Below, in pieces: positions 1 through 8,613 of a stretch of DNA of 64,000 nt (within the stretch, counting starts at the first letter, position 1; the number at the start of each line of letters is the position of its first letter). The notes under the pieces are model-generated. The model was not told the origin of the DNA and ran no database searches. It saw only the letters and a list, made by a program, of their open reading frames with translations. Source of the stretch: AP-15 sp963833745 (GTDB lineage: Bacteria > Pseudomonadota > Alphaproteobacteria > ATCC43930 > CGMCC-115725); the NCBI GenBank assembly GCA_963833745.1, contig CAWHZD010000004.1:744001-808000 (forward strand), read 5' to 3'. Both the position numbers and the translations under genes were made by a program.

Positions 1-552
1 GGCAAGCCGGTGGCGACGATGCGCGGCTATCTGCGGGCGATGCGCGAGGCGCCCTATCAGGCAACGCCGGCGCGCGAGACCCCGCCGACCGTGGTCGCGG
101 CGCTCGGCCCGCGGATGATGGCGCTGTCGGGCGAACTGGCCGACGGGGCGCATCCCTACAACACGATCCCGGCACATACCGCCGAGGCGCGCCGGATCCT
201 CGGACCGGGCAAGATCCTGGCGCCCGAAGTCTGGGTCTTGCTCGAAACCGACCCGGCGGCGGCGCGGCGGGCGGCGCGCGAGGCTCTGTCGCACTACCTG
301 CAGCTCGAAAACTACGTCAACGCTTGGAAGCAGCAGGGCTTTAGCGATGCCGACATGGCCGGCGGCGGCTCCGACCGCTTTATCGACGCGATCGTCGCCT
401 GGGGCGACGAAACCGCGATCCGCGCCCGCATCCAGGAGCACTGGGACGCCGGCGCCGACCATGTCTGCGTCCAGCCGATCAATGCGCCGGGTGCGCGTGC
501 CGTTGTCGACGAGCGGGTCCTCGAGCTGTTGGCGCCGGCGCGGCGATCTTGA
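1..552 (+). CDS. LLM-class flavin/F420-type oxidoreductase, C-terminal part (5' end outside window)
   Basis: The reading frame is open from the first base of the window, so the N-terminus lies upstream; the GTG at position 10 is probably internal. The roughly 180 visible residues match the C-terminal half of luciferase-like monooxygenases of the F420-dependent TIGR03620 type: a GK-PVATMRGYL segment, then a VVAALGPRMM-A strand, a HPYNTIPAHT substrate/cofactor loop, and an ending GADHVCVQP typical of the last barrel strand. The family reduces or oxidises small organic substrates with reduced flavin or F420; substrate unknown. It is followed by apaG after about 90 bases on the same strand. Whether the cofactor is F420 or FMN cannot be told from the fragment. 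Confidence 0.75.
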   Translation, partial: GKPVATMRGYLRAMREAPYQATPARETPPTVVAALGPRMMALSGELADGAHPYNTIPAHTAEARRILGPGKILAPEVWVLLETDPAAARRAAREALSHYLQLENYVNAWKQQGFSDADMAGGGSDRFIDAIVAWGDETAIRARIQEHWDAGADHVCVQPINAPGARAVVDERVLELLAPARRS

Positions 553-643
553 CGTTTCCGGTACTCGCCCGACATTCTTCGCGCCGATCTCGATAACGGC
601 TCCGCGGCGAGCGCGCCGTCCGGCACAGCGAGGACACTCGGCC

Positions 644-1036
644 ATGTATTCCGAAACCACCCGATCGATCAGCGTCACGGTCAAGCCGTTCTATCTGGAG
701 GATCAGTCCTCTCCGACGGAAGGCCATTACGTCTGGGCCTATCACGTGCGCATCGAGAACCGCGGTGCGGAAACCGTCCAGCTGCGCCGCCGCCACTGGA
801 AGATCACCGACGGCCGCGGCCAGGTGCAGGAGGTGCGCGGCCCCGGCGTCGTCGGCGAGCAGCCGGTGCTCGGGCCCGGCGAAAGCTTTGAGTACACGAG
901 CGGCACGCCGCTCCCGACGCCGTCGGGGATCATGGTCGGCAGCTACGAGATGGAAACCCGGACCGGCGAGAGCTTTTCGATCCGCATTCCGGCGTTTTCG
1001 CTCGACAGCCCGCATCAACCGGTCCGGCTCAACTAA
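644..1036 (+). CDS. apaG: ApaG family protein
   Basis: A 130-residue protein, the usual length for ApaG (about 125-130). It is a single fibronectin-III-like ApaG domain: the N-terminal strand ISVTVKPFYLEDQS, YVWAYHVRIENRG, the central RRHWKITDG, GVVGEQPVLGPGESFEYTSG and the final GSYEM are all family hallmarks. The name historically links it to Co2+/Mg2+ resistance in enterobacteria, but its biochemical role is not settled; related domains occur in eukaryotic F-box proteins. The ATG at 644 is chosen because the domain begins almost at once and the upstream part of the open frame looks non-coding. It lies about 65 bases before folE. Confidence 0.93.
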   Translation: MYSETTRSISVTVKPFYLEDQSSPTEGHYVWAYHVRIENRGAETVQLRRRHWKITDGRGQVQEVRGPGVVGEQPVLGPGESFEYTSGTPLPTPSGIMVGSYEMETRTGESFSIRIPAFSLDSPHQPVRLN

Positions 1037-1101
1037 ATCCGGCCGCGGGCCTCGCCGCCCGTATCGGCCATATCCTTTCCAACAGAAAACGAGATAAATT
1101 G

Positions 1102-1758
1102 ATGTCGCCTGTTCTTGCTCCGCAACTGTCCGTACCCCAGAACGGCCTTCGTCACGCCGTCGCGACCCGGCCGAGCCGTGCCGAGGCGGAAGAGGCGGTC
1201 CGCACCTTGTTGCGCTGGGCCGGCGACGACCCGGAACGCGAAGGTCTGCTCGGCACCCCTGACCGCGTCGTGCGCGCCTACCGCGAATTTTTCAGCGGCT
1301 ATGACGAGGACCCGGTGGCGCTGCTGCAGCGCACCTTCGAAGAGACCGACGGCTACGACGAGATCGTCATGCTGAAGGACATTCGCTTCGAGTCGCATTG
1401 CGAGCACCACATCGCCCCGATCATCGGCAAGGTCCACGTCGCCTACCTGCCGAACAACCGGGTTGTCGGCATCTCAAAGCTGGCGCGGCTCGTCGACGTC
1501 TATGCCAAACGGCTGCAGATCCAGGAAAAGATGACCTCGCAGATCGCCAACACCTTGGACGAGGTGTTGCAGCCCAAGGGTGTCGCCGTCGTCATCGAAG
1601 CAGCCCACCAATGCATGACGACCCGGGGCACGCACAAGCCTGGCGTGACCATGGTGACGAGTCGCATGCTCGGTGTGTTCCGCACTGACCCGACAACCCG
1701 GCGCGAGGTGCTGGCGATGGTCGGGACGCCCGGCGGCGCCAAGCTCGACAACGTCTGA
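1102..1758 (+). CDS. folE: GTP cyclohydrolase I
   Basis: Makes 7,8-dihydroneopterin triphosphate from GTP, the first step of folate (and pterin) synthesis. The 218-residue product carries the family signatures: the zinc-site segment FESHCEHH (Cys and His ligands near residue 100), IIGKVHVAYLP, GISKLARLVD and the QCMTTRG motif with the second zinc Cys near residue 175. The first ATG is at 1102; a TTG three bases upstream could also serve. Length and motifs are complete. The deacetylase gene starts 37 bases downstream, so the two may be co-transcribed. Pterins also feed phenylalanine hydroxylase, and a phhA gene is present at 28.3-29.1 kb. Confidence 0.96.
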   Translation: MSPVLAPQLSVPQNGLRHAVATRPSRAEAEEAVRTLLRWAGDDPEREGLLGTPDRVVRAYREFFSGYDEDPVALLQRTFEETDGYDEIVMLKDIRFESHCEHHIAPIIGKVHVAYLPNNRVVGISKLARLVDVYAKRLQIQEKMTSQIANTLDEVLQPKGVAVVIEAAHQCMTTRGTHKPGVTMVTSRMLGVFRTDPTTRREVLAMVGTPGGAKLDNV

Positions 1759-1795
1759 CCGGGCGAAAGCGGGGGTCAGGAAGCGGTCACGGGAG

Positions 1796-2959
1796 ATGGG
1801 CCTCGACGCGGTCGCGATCCTCGAACATCTGGTTGGTTTCGACACGATCTCGGCAAATTCGAACCTGGCGCTGATCGACTGGGTTGCCGACTACCTCGAC
1901 GGCTGCGGCGTCAAGAGCGCGCTGATCCGCAGCGTCGACGGCGGCAAGGCCAATCTGTTCGCGACGGTCGGTCCCGAGGGTCGCGGCGGGGTCATCCTTT
2001 CCGGACACACCGATGTCGTGCCGGTCGCGGGCCAGGCCTGGGACAGCGACCCGTTCCGGCTCGTCGCCCGCGACGATCGGCTTTACGGCCGCGGCGCCGC
2101 CGACATGAAGGGCTTTATCGCGCTGGCGCTGGCATTGGTGCCGGCGGCTATCTCTCGGCCGCTCGAAGTTCCGCTGCATCTGGCGCTGAGCTATGACGAG
2201 GAGGTCGGGTGTCTCGGCGTGCCGGCGCTGATCCGCGCCCTGCCCGAAGGCGCCGCCCGCCCGCGCTTGGCGATCATCGGCGAGCCGACCGAGATGGCAG
2301 TCGCCAACGCGCACAAGGGCATCCAATTTCTGCGCACGCGGGTGAGCGGGCACGAGGCGCATTCGAGCGCGCCCGAACGCGGCGTCAACGCGATTGCCGC
2401 AGCGGCCGAAATCATCGGCGAAATCGGCCGGCTCGCCGCCGAGTGCCGGGCTGTGGTGCGGCCTGACAGCCGCTTCGACCCGCCCTACACCAGCTTCAAC
2501 ATCGGCCGGATCGAGGGCGGCACTGCGGTCAACATCATCGCCCGCGACTGCGTCTTCGAATGGGAATTTCGCGCCGTCCCGGGTGAGGACGACGCGACTC
2601 TGCGCCAACGGATCGAGCATTTCGTCGAAGCCGATTTACTACCGCGGATGTGCGCCGCGCACCCCGGCGCCGCGGTGCTGACCGAGACCGCGGCTTTGGT
2701 CCCGCCTTTGGTTCCCGATCCCGCCTCGCCGGCCGAGGCCCTGGCTCGCGAGCTGACTGGCGCCAACGAGACGACGACGATCGCCTTCGCCACCGAAGCC
2801 GGACTGTTCCAGACCGCCGGCATTCCGGCGGTGATCTGCGGCCCCGGCTCGATCGACGTGGCCCATAAGCCCAACGAATACATCACTCGGGCCCAGCTCG
2901 CCGCCGGCGGCGAATTTCTCGACCGCCTCTTATCCTGGGCAAGCAAAGGTGGGAACTAA
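1796..2959 (+). CDS. argE: Acetylornithine deacetylase (M20 peptidase family)
   Basis: A 387-residue zinc hydrolase of the M20/ArgE family. Visible metal and catalytic motifs are SGHTDVVP (first His/Asp), GRGAADMKGF (bridging Asp), SYDEEVGCLG (catalytic Glu pair), GEPTEM and a C-terminal AHKPNEYI with the last His ligand. ArgE removes the acetyl group of N-acetylornithine in arginine synthesis, and argG lies 4 kb downstream, which fits but is not an operon. Some alphaproteobacteria use ArgJ instead and keep ArgE-like enzymes for other acylated substrates, so the exact substrate is inference. The ATG at 1796 is preferred because the domain starts there (MGLDAVAILEHLVGFDT); upstream sequence overlaps folE. 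Confidence 0.88.
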   Translation: MGLDAVAILEHLVGFDTISANSNLALIDWVADYLDGCGVKSALIRSVDGGKANLFATVGPEGRGGVILSGHTDVVPVAGQAWDSDPFRLVARDDRLYGRGAADMKGFIALALALVPAAISRPLEVPLHLALSYDEEVGCLGVPALIRALPEGAARPRLAIIGEPTEMAVANAHKGIQFLRTRVSGHEAHSSAPERGVNAIAAAAEIIGEIGRLAAECRAVVRPDSRFDPPYTSFNIGRIEGGTAVNIIARDCVFEWEFRAVPGEDDATLRQRIEHFVEADLLPRMCAAHPGAAVLTETAALVPPLVPDPASPAEALARELTGANETTTIAFATEAGLFQTAGIPAVICGPGSIDVAHKPNEYITRAQLAAGGEFLDRLLSWASKGGN

Positions 2960-2987
2960 TCGGAGACGCGCTGTCTACCGCTCGGGA

Positions 2988-3287
2988 TTACGGGGCCGGG
3001 TGCAGTTCGATAGTCCCGAGCCGCGCGCCTGACGCCAGGTCGAGGACAACGAGCTGGCGCTCGCCATCGGGCAACACCAGATCCAGGATCAGGCGATTTG
3101 GCGCGGTCGTCATTGCCTCGATCCGTGCTCCGCGCGGGATCTCGACCGCCTTCGTGGGGAACGGCCGGTCGACGGGAGCGCCCGGCCCGCCGTGCGACAC
3201 CCGGCCGGCGATGACCAGGATCAGTGCGGCAAAGCCGGCGACGAGCATGACGCCCATGACGACCACCACAATCTTCAGCGCGCCCAT
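2988..3287 (-). CDS. Small membrane-anchored protein (DUF6476-like)
   Basis: A 99-residue protein with one N-terminal membrane segment (about residues 4-27, GALKIVVVVMGVMLVAGFAA) followed by a short extracytoplasmic domain ending in strands that read like a small beta sheet (RLILDLVLPDGERQLVVLDLASG). It resembles the small alphaproteobacterial DUF6476 proteins commonly found beside rluD; that assignment is from memory. Function unknown. The ATG at 3287 is chosen because everything upstream in the open frame overlaps the divergent rluD start and has no membrane-protein character. Divergent from rluD with about 36 bases between starts. Confidence 0.7.
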   Translation of the reverse strand: MGALKIVVVVMGVMLVAGFAALILVIAGRVSHGGPGAPVDRPFPTKAVEIPRGARIEAMTTAPNRLILDLVLPDGERQLVVLDLASGARLGTIELHPAP

Positions 3288-3323
3288 GGGCTCGGTCCCC
3301 GTTGCGCCGCGTCGGCGCCGCCG

Positions 3324-4310
3324 GTGACGGCGGCGCAGCTCACCACCGGCGGCTCGGCGCTGATCAGCGTCGCGCCGGGGGAAGACGGGATGCGTCTCGA
3401 CCGCATGTTGGTGAACCATTTGCCGGAATTGTCGCGCACCCGCCTCAAGCGGCTGATCGAAGAGGGCCGCGTTGTGCTAGACGGCGCCGCATCGCGCGAT
3501 CCTTCCCAGCGAGTGCGTCCCGGTCAGAATTTTGTCGTCTTCTTCCCCGATATTCAGGATGCGGTACCGGTGGCGCAAGCGCTGGCGCTCGACATCCGTT
3601 TCGAGGATGCACATCTGCTCGTCATCGACAAGCCCGCCGGGCTCGTTGTCCATCCCGCTCCCGGCAACCCCGACGGCACCCTTGTCAACGCGCTGCTCGC
3701 TCATTGCGGTGCCAGCCTTGCCGGGATCGGCGGGGTACGGCGGCCGGGTATCGTCCACCGGCTCGACAAGAATACCAGCGGGCTGATGGTCGTCGCCAAG
3801 AACGAGGCTGCCCACCAGGCGCTTTCGCGCGATTTCGCCTTGCGCCGGATCGACCGCGCCTACGCCGCCTTTGTCTGGGGTGTGCTGCGCCCGCTCACCG
3901 GCGAGATCGCCGCCAATATCGGCCGCAGCGCAGTCAATCGCAAAAAAATGGCGGTCGTTGGCGAAAGCAGGGGGCGTCCGGCGCTGACCCGCTACCGCGT
4001 CGAGCGCGCGTTCAAGACCCAGGCTGCGCTTGTCGAATGCCGGCTCGCCACCGGTCGGACCCACCAGATCCGGGTTCACCTGGCGCATGCCGGCCATCCG
4101 CTGATTGGCGACCCGGTCTACGGCACCCGCGCCGGCCGCACCGTTGCCCGCTCCGGTGCGGTCGGAGCGCGGGTCGCCGGCTTTGCGCGGCAGGCGCTGC
4201 ATGCCCGCCGGCTCGGCTTCGCCCATCCGGTCAGCGGCGCGTTCATGGGGTTCGACAGTGCGTTGCCGGGGGACCTTCACGACCTGTTTATCGATTTAGA
4301 GCAGTTTTAA
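3324..4310 (+). CDS. rluD: 23S rRNA pseudouridine synthase RluD-type
   Basis: A 328-residue RluA-family pseudouridine synthase. It begins with an S4 RNA-binding domain (MRLDRMLVNHLPELSRTRL, about residues 20-75) and continues with the catalytic domain: the HRLDKNTSGLM motif contains the catalytic Asp, followed by VAKN, a CRLATGRTHQIRVHLAH strand and GDPVYG. RluD-type enzymes modify helix 69 of 23S rRNA; RluC/RluA specificity cannot be fully excluded by eye. GTG 3324 is chosen because it leaves a normal short tail before the S4 domain and clears the divergent gene. The rpoH gene follows after 120 bases, a frequent alphaproteobacterial neighbourhood. Confidence 0.92.
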   Translation: MTAAQLTTGGSALISVAPGEDGMRLDRMLVNHLPELSRTRLKRLIEEGRVVLDGAASRDPSQRVRPGQNFVVFFPDIQDAVPVAQALALDIRFEDAHLLVIDKPAGLVVHPAPGNPDGTLVNALLAHCGASLAGIGGVRRPGIVHRLDKNTSGLMVVAKNEAAHQALSRDFALRRIDRAYAAFVWGVLRPLTGEIAANIGRSAVNRKKMAVVGESRGRPALTRYRVERAFKTQAALVECRLATGRTHQIRVHLAHAGHPLIGDPVYGTRAGRTVARSGAVGARVAGFARQALHARRLGFAHPVSGAFMGFDSALPGDLHDLFIDLEQF

Positions 4311-4430
4311 ACTGGACAAAACCTGACTATATTACTAGGGTATGCGCGTCAGTCCCCGACGGACGGGACAACAACGCGCGTTTCGACGTTTACCCAGGAC
4401 TGAAGCGCAAACCGGAGCAACGAAACTAAA

Positions 4431-5315
4431 ATGGCCACCCTTTCGGTCCCTTCCATTTCCTCCGAAGGAAACCTGACCCGGTATCTCCAGGAGATCCGCA
4501 AGTTTCCGATGCTGGAACCGGAAGAGGAGTACATGCTCGCCAAAAGCTGGAAAGAGCACGAGGACCCGCAGGCCGCGCACCGCCTCGTCACCAGCCATCT
4601 TCGGCTCGTCGCCAAGATTGCGATGGGCTATCGCGGCTATGGGCTGCCGCTTTCCGAGCTGATCTCGGAGGGCAATGTCGGGATGATGCAGGCGGTCAAG
4701 CGCTTTGACCCCGATCGCGGCTTTCGGCTCGCGACCTATGCCATGTGGTGGATCAGGGCCGCGATCCAGGAATACATCCTGCACTCGTGGTCGCTTGTTA
4801 AAATGGGCACCACCGCCGCGCAGAAAAAGCTGTTTTTCAATCTGCGCAAATTAAAGGGTCAGTTGCAGGCGATGGAAGAGGGCGACCTGTCGCCCGAGAA
4901 TCTGAAAAAGATCGCGACCGAGCTCGACGTGCCGGAAGCCGATGTCGTCAGCATGAACCGCCGGCTGGCAAGCCCCGACCATTCATTGAACGCGCCGCTG
5001 CGCAGCGACAGCGAGGGCGAATGGCAGGATTGGCTCGTCGACGAAAGCGAAAGCCAGGAAACCCGGCTCGCCGACCGCCAGGAACTGGGTCTGCGCCGCG
5101 ATTTGCTCGAAAAGGCGATGACGCATCTCAACGACCGCGAGCGTCACATCCTCGCCGAGCGGCGGCTGCGCGACAACCCGACGACGCTCGAAGATTTGTC
5201 GCAGCAATACGGCATCTCGCGCGAGCGGGTGCGCCAGATCGAGGTCCGCGCCTTCGAAAAATTGCAAAAGGCGATTAAGGCCGCCGCCATCGAGCGCCGC
5301 CTCGTCACCCACTGA
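4431..5315 (+). CDS. rpoH: RNA polymerase heat-shock sigma factor, sigma-32
   Basis: The 294-residue protein is a group-3 sigma factor of the RpoH family. Region 2 is seen in LVTSHLRLVAKIA-GYRGYGLPLSELISEGNVG and FDPDRGFRLATYAMWWIRAAIQEYI; the RpoH box QKKLFFNLRKLK follows; region 4 ends with LSQQYGISRERVRQIEVRAFEKL, a helix-turn-helix for the -35 element. It directs transcription of heat-shock genes. Length is typical. The 120-base leader after rluD contains TATATT at 4328-4333 with a weak TTTTAA 17 bases upstream, a possible promoter; I see no clear sigma-32 consensus for autoregulation. Confidence 0.97.
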   Translation: MATLSVPSISSEGNLTRYLQEIRKFPMLEPEEEYMLAKSWKEHEDPQAAHRLVTSHLRLVAKIAMGYRGYGLPLSELISEGNVGMMQAVKRFDPDRGFRLATYAMWWIRAAIQEYILHSWSLVKMGTTAAQKKLFFNLRKLKGQLQAMEEGDLSPENLKKIATELDVPEADVVSMNRRLASPDHSLNAPLRSDSEGEWQDWLVDESESQETRLADRQELGLRRDLLEKAMTHLNDRERHILAERRLRDNPTTLEDLSQQYGISRERVRQIEVRAFEKLQKAIKAAAIERRLVTH

Positions 5316-5655
5316 GCCGCCGCTGCGACGACGGGGCGGTTAGGGTGGACAGCGGGCAACATTGGCATGGCCGGGCTTGCTTCACCGCGGCCCGGTTAGG
5401 CGGTGGTCTCGGCGCAGGATCGAGCTGATTGCCTGCTATTCAACCTCAAGAATGCTTTGCCCGGACTTGATCCAGGCATCCACGTCTTGGAAGCCGAAAG
5501 GACCGAGCCCCGGAAAAAAGCGTGGATCATCGGGACGAGCCTGGACCTGCCCGGTGATGACGACTGAGAGCGCTAGCGGTCGGCGCTATTATCGATCAGT
5601 CAGTATTTCCTGGTATCGGTAGAGCCCGCGATCCTGGGATTCGAAGGACATCCCT
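5316..5655. other. Intergenic stretch with a dispersed-type palindromic repeat
   Basis: No gene is supported between rpoH and the next hydrolase. Open frames here are short and lack codon bias. The middle of the stretch is occupied by the palindromic element described separately. The last bases carry AAGGA seven bases before the GTG start of the hydrolase. Confidence 0.6.
5455..5570. repeat. Palindromic intergenic repeat (GGCATCCACG / CGTGGAT arms)
   Basis: Two imperfectly complementary arms flank a purine-rich centre: CCAGGCATCCACG near 5472-5484 and CGTGGATCATCGG at 5521-5533, each embedded in runs such as CCCGGACTTGATCC and GGACCTGCCCGGTGATGACG that are themselves partly palindromic. The wording matches a class of dispersed intergenic palindromes common in alphaproteobacterial genomes (from memory). 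Only one copy is recognisable in this window, so repeat status is inference. Confidence 0.5.
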
Positions 5656-6498
5656 GTGCTCACACCGGTTTTTGGCGGTGCGCTCGCCGCCTATGGCAGC
5701 ATTGTGGCGGGGCTCTTTCTGTTTCAGCGGCAACTGCTGTACCGACCTAGCCCGGCGCGACCGGCGCTGGCCGATCTCGCGATCCTCGGGGTGCGCGAGA
5801 TCGCGCTGACCACCAAGGATGGGCTCACCTTGTTCTCGTGGTACCTGCCGCCGCGCCCTCGACGGCCGGTCATCACCTATTTTCACGGCAATGGCGGCCA
5901 TGTCGGCTATCGTGCCGAGCGTCTGCGCCGCTTTGCCCGCGAAGGCTACGGGGTGCTGCTCGCGGAATACCGTGGTTACGCCGGCAATCCGGGGGTTCCT
6001 TGCCAAAACGGGCTCTTCGCCGATGGTGACGCGGCGCTCGATTTCCTCACTGATGCAGGGATCGAGCCGTCCGAAATCGTGCTGTGGGGCGAGTCGCTGG
6101 GGTCGGGCGTCGCCGTTTACCTGGCCGCGCACCGCGAAGTCGCCGGCTTAATCCTCGAAGCGCCCTTTACCAGCGTCGCTGCCGCTGCCCAGCGGCATTA
6201 CCCATTCGTCCCCGCCGCCCTCCTGATCCGCGATCGATTTGACTCGCTGTCCCGCATCAGCCGGATCGCGGCGCCGCTGCTGGTGTTGCATGGCGAACGC
6301 GACATGGTCGTGCCCGTCCGCCACGGGCGCGCCCTGCTCGCCGCCGCGACGGTGGCCAAGGAGGGCTGGTTTTCACCCGAGGCCGGCCACGAAAACCTCG
6401 CCCAATTTGGCGCCCTTGAAGCGGCGATTGCGTTTATCGAGCGCCAGCTTTGCCCGCCCGAGACGGAAGCCGTTGCCGCACGCGCCGATTTCGACTAG
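5656..6498 (+). CDS. Alpha/beta hydrolase of the BEM46/ABHD13 type, membrane-anchored
   Basis: The 280-residue product starts with one hydrophobic segment (about residues 4-24) and continues as an alpha/beta hydrolase. YFHGNGG forms the oxyanion region, LWGESLGSG holds the nucleophile Ser147, HGERDMVVP holds Asp216 and EAGHENL holds His245, so the triad is complete. Proteins of this shape are called BEM46-like or serine aminopeptidase S33-like; substrates are mostly unknown. The start is GTG 5656, preceded by AAGGA seven bases upstream. It stands alone between the rpoH repeat region and argG, 31 bases before argG, so it could share the argG transcript. Confidence 0.85.
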   Translation: MLTPVFGGALAAYGSIVAGLFLFQRQLLYRPSPARPALADLAILGVREIALTTKDGLTLFSWYLPPRPRRPVITYFHGNGGHVGYRAERLRRFAREGYGVLLAEYRGYAGNPGVPCQNGLFADGDAALDFLTDAGIEPSEIVLWGESLGSGVAVYLAAHREVAGLILEAPFTSVAAAAQRHYPFVPAALLIRDRFDSLSRISRIAAPLLVLHGERDMVVPVRHGRALLAAATVAKEGWFSPEAGHENLAQFGALEAAIAFIERQLCPPETEAVAARADFD

Positions 6499-6529
6499 GG
6501 CGACGCTTTGACACGGTAGGGGACGAATC

Positions 6530-7738
6530 ATGCCGGATGCGATCAAGAAAGTGGTGCTCGCCTATTCCGGCGGGCTCGACACTTCGGTGATCCTGCGCTG
6601 GCTGCAGCAGACCTATCGCTGCGCGGTCGTGACCTTTACCGCCGATCTCGGCCAGGGCGAGGAATTGGAGCCGGCGCGCAAAAAGGCCGAACTGCTCGGT
6701 GCGGCCCAGATCTTCGTCGACGATCTGCGCGAGGAGTTCGTGCGCGATTTTGTCTTTCCGATGTTCCGCGCCAACGCGCTCTATGAGGGTGCTTATCTGC
6801 TCGGCACCTCGATTGCCCGGCCGTTGATCGCCAAGCGCCAGATCGAGATCGCCCGCGAGGTCGGGGCCGACGCCGTCGCCCACGGCGCCACCGGCAAAGG
6901 CAACGACCAGGTTCGCTTTGAACTCGGCTATTACGCGCTCGCCCCCGACATCAAGGTCATCGCGCCCTGGCGCGAGTGGGATTTGACCTCGCGCACCCGG
7001 CTGCTCGACTACGCCGACCAGCACCAGATCCCGATCGCCCGCGACAAGCGCGGCGAAGCGCCGTTTTCGGTCGACGCCAATCTGCTGCACGTCTCGGCCG
7101 AAGGCAAAGTTCTCGAAGACCCATGGGCCGAGCCCGAGGAATTCGTCTTCAGCCGCACCGTCGCCCCCGAAGCCGCTCCCGATACGCCCGACTATGTCGA
7201 GATCGCGTTCGCGCGCGGCGACGCTGTCGCGATCGACGGCGAGATGTTGTCGCCGGCGGCACTATTGACGCGGCTGAACGAGCTTGGCGGCCGGCACGGG
7301 GTCGGCCGGCTCGATCTCGTCGAGAACCGCTTTGTCGGCATGAAGTCGCGCGGCGTCTACGAGACCCCCGGCGGCACGATCCTCTCGGCGGCGCATCGCG
7401 GCATCGAAAGTCTGACCCTCGACCGCGGTGCCGCGCATCTGAAAGACGAGCTGATGCCCCGCTACGCCGAACTGATCTACAACGGCTTCTGGTTCTCCCC
7501 CGAGCGCGCGATGCTGCAGGCGCTGGTCGACAAGAGCCAGGAGAATGTCGAAGGCGTCGTGCGGCTCAAGCTCTACAAGGGCGCGGCCAGTGTCGTCGGC
7601 CGCAAATCACCCAAGAGCCTCTACAGCCAGGCCCACGTCACCTTCGAAGAGGATGCGGTCTACGACCAGCGCGACGCCGAAGGCTTCATCAAGCTCAACG
7701 CCCTCCAACTCCGCCTCGCCGCAGGACGCGATCGCTAA
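6530..7738 (+). CDS. argG: Argininosuccinate synthase
   Basis: Joins citrulline and aspartate with ATP to give argininosuccinate, the penultimate step of arginine synthesis. The 402-residue protein has normal length. The ATP-binding PP-loop AYSGGLDTSVIL begins at about residue 11; other hallmarks are TFTADLGQGEE, ARPLIAKRQIEIA, AHGATGKGNDQVRFE and VENRFVGMKSRGVYETPGG. ATG 6530 has GGGGACGAATC just upstream as a ribosome site. The following gene has lower GC and begins only 44 bases downstream. Confidence 0.97.
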   Translation: MPDAIKKVVLAYSGGLDTSVILRWLQQTYRCAVVTFTADLGQGEELEPARKKAELLGAAQIFVDDLREEFVRDFVFPMFRANALYEGAYLLGTSIARPLIAKRQIEIAREVGADAVAHGATGKGNDQVRFELGYYALAPDIKVIAPWREWDLTSRTRLLDYADQHQIPIARDKRGEAPFSVDANLLHVSAEGKVLEDPWAEPEEFVFSRTVAPEAAPDTPDYVEIAFARGDAVAIDGEMLSPAALLTRLNELGGRHGVGRLDLVENRFVGMKSRGVYETPGGTILSAAHRGIESLTLDRGAAHLKDELMPRYAELIYNGFWFSPERAMLQALVDKSQENVEGVVRLKLYKGAASVVGRKSPKSLYSQAHVTFEEDAVYDQRDAEGFIKLNALQLRLAAGRDR

Positions 7739-7782
7739 TTTTCGACGATTGGCCCGCACATTCCCATGAATGGGCCCGCTTG

Positions 7783-8604
7783 ATGAGGTGGACTGCCAGT
7801 TCCTTGCACTCGGAGATGCTTGAGCGCTTTCTGCCGGTGCTACGTCGCCTATCCCGACCTCTCCGGCTGACAAGCGAGGTTACCGACGCGCTCACGATCG
7901 AACAGGAAGGCCAGATCCGGGTGGTCTGGGCGCCCTTCGGTTACATGCGGGAGGGGGCTCGCGTCGTGCTTGTTGGGATCACTCCGGGGCACCTTCAGGC
8001 GGAACGCGCCATCTCCGCATTTGGCGATGCATTCGCGGAAGGGCTTGCGCTTGATGAGGCGGTCGAGCGCGTCAAGACGACCGCCAGCTTCGGCGGTCCT
8101 CTTCGTGCCAACTTGGTCATGATGCTTGATAGCATTGGCTTACAAAACGCTCTCGGCTTGAACACGTGCGCCGATCTCTTTCGGCCCGGCGTGGGGCTTG
8201 CGCACTTCACTTCAGCGCTGCATTACCCAGTTTTCGTAAACGGCGCTAATTATGCGGGAGCGCCAGACTTCTTACGCGTGAAAATGCTACGCGACTGGGT
8301 CAATAGAACCCTGGCTGAGGATGCGCGTCGGCTGCCGGACCCGTTATGGATTCCGCTGGGGCCAAAGCCGGCAAGGGCACTCCATTACCTCGCTGACCAA
8401 GGTTTAATTGACCCATTGAAGATCTTCGATGGCCTGCCCCACCCCAGCGGAGCTAACGCCGAGCGGATCGCATTCTTCCTCGGCCGAAAATCGCGCGCAG
8501 CCTTGTCCCGGAAAACCTCACCAGAGCCGATCGAGATAGCGCGCCATCAACTGCTCGAGCGGGTGAAAGCACTTGTTAGTTCCCGACCTGAGCCTGTTGC
8601 CTAG
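7783..8604 (+). CDS. Uracil-DNA-glycosylase-superfamily-like protein
   Basis: A 273-residue protein I do not recognise as a named family. Two short motifs resemble the UDG superfamily: VVLVGITPGHLQAERA near residues 61-76 (the GxxPG water-activating loop) and GLPHPSGANAERI near 218-229 (the HPS base-contact loop). Between them lie a conserved-looking VNGANYAGAPDF and WIPLGPKPARALHYL. Such enzymes flip and excise damaged bases, but no Asn/Asp catalytic residue is evident in the first motif, so activity is uncertain. Codon use appears less GC-biased than argG and the downstream hydrolase, hinting at acquisition. The start could also be the ATG at 7816. Confidence 0.6.
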   Translation: MRWTASSLHSEMLERFLPVLRRLSRPLRLTSEVTDALTIEQEGQIRVVWAPFGYMREGARVVLVGITPGHLQAERAISAFGDAFAEGLALDEAVERVKTTASFGGPLRANLVMMLDSIGLQNALGLNTCADLFRPGVGLAHFTSALHYPVFVNGANYAGAPDFLRVKMLRDWVNRTLAEDARRLPDPLWIPLGPKPARALHYLADQGLIDPLKIFDGLPHPSGANAERIAFFLGRKSRAALSRKTSPEPIEIARHQLLERVKALVSSRPEPVA

Positions 8605-8613
8605 AGCGCTAGG

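Noticed and set aside
4305..4333. Promoter TTTTAA-N17-TATATT before rpoH
   Set aside because: The -10 is fair but the -35 is poor; not strong enough to list as a feature.
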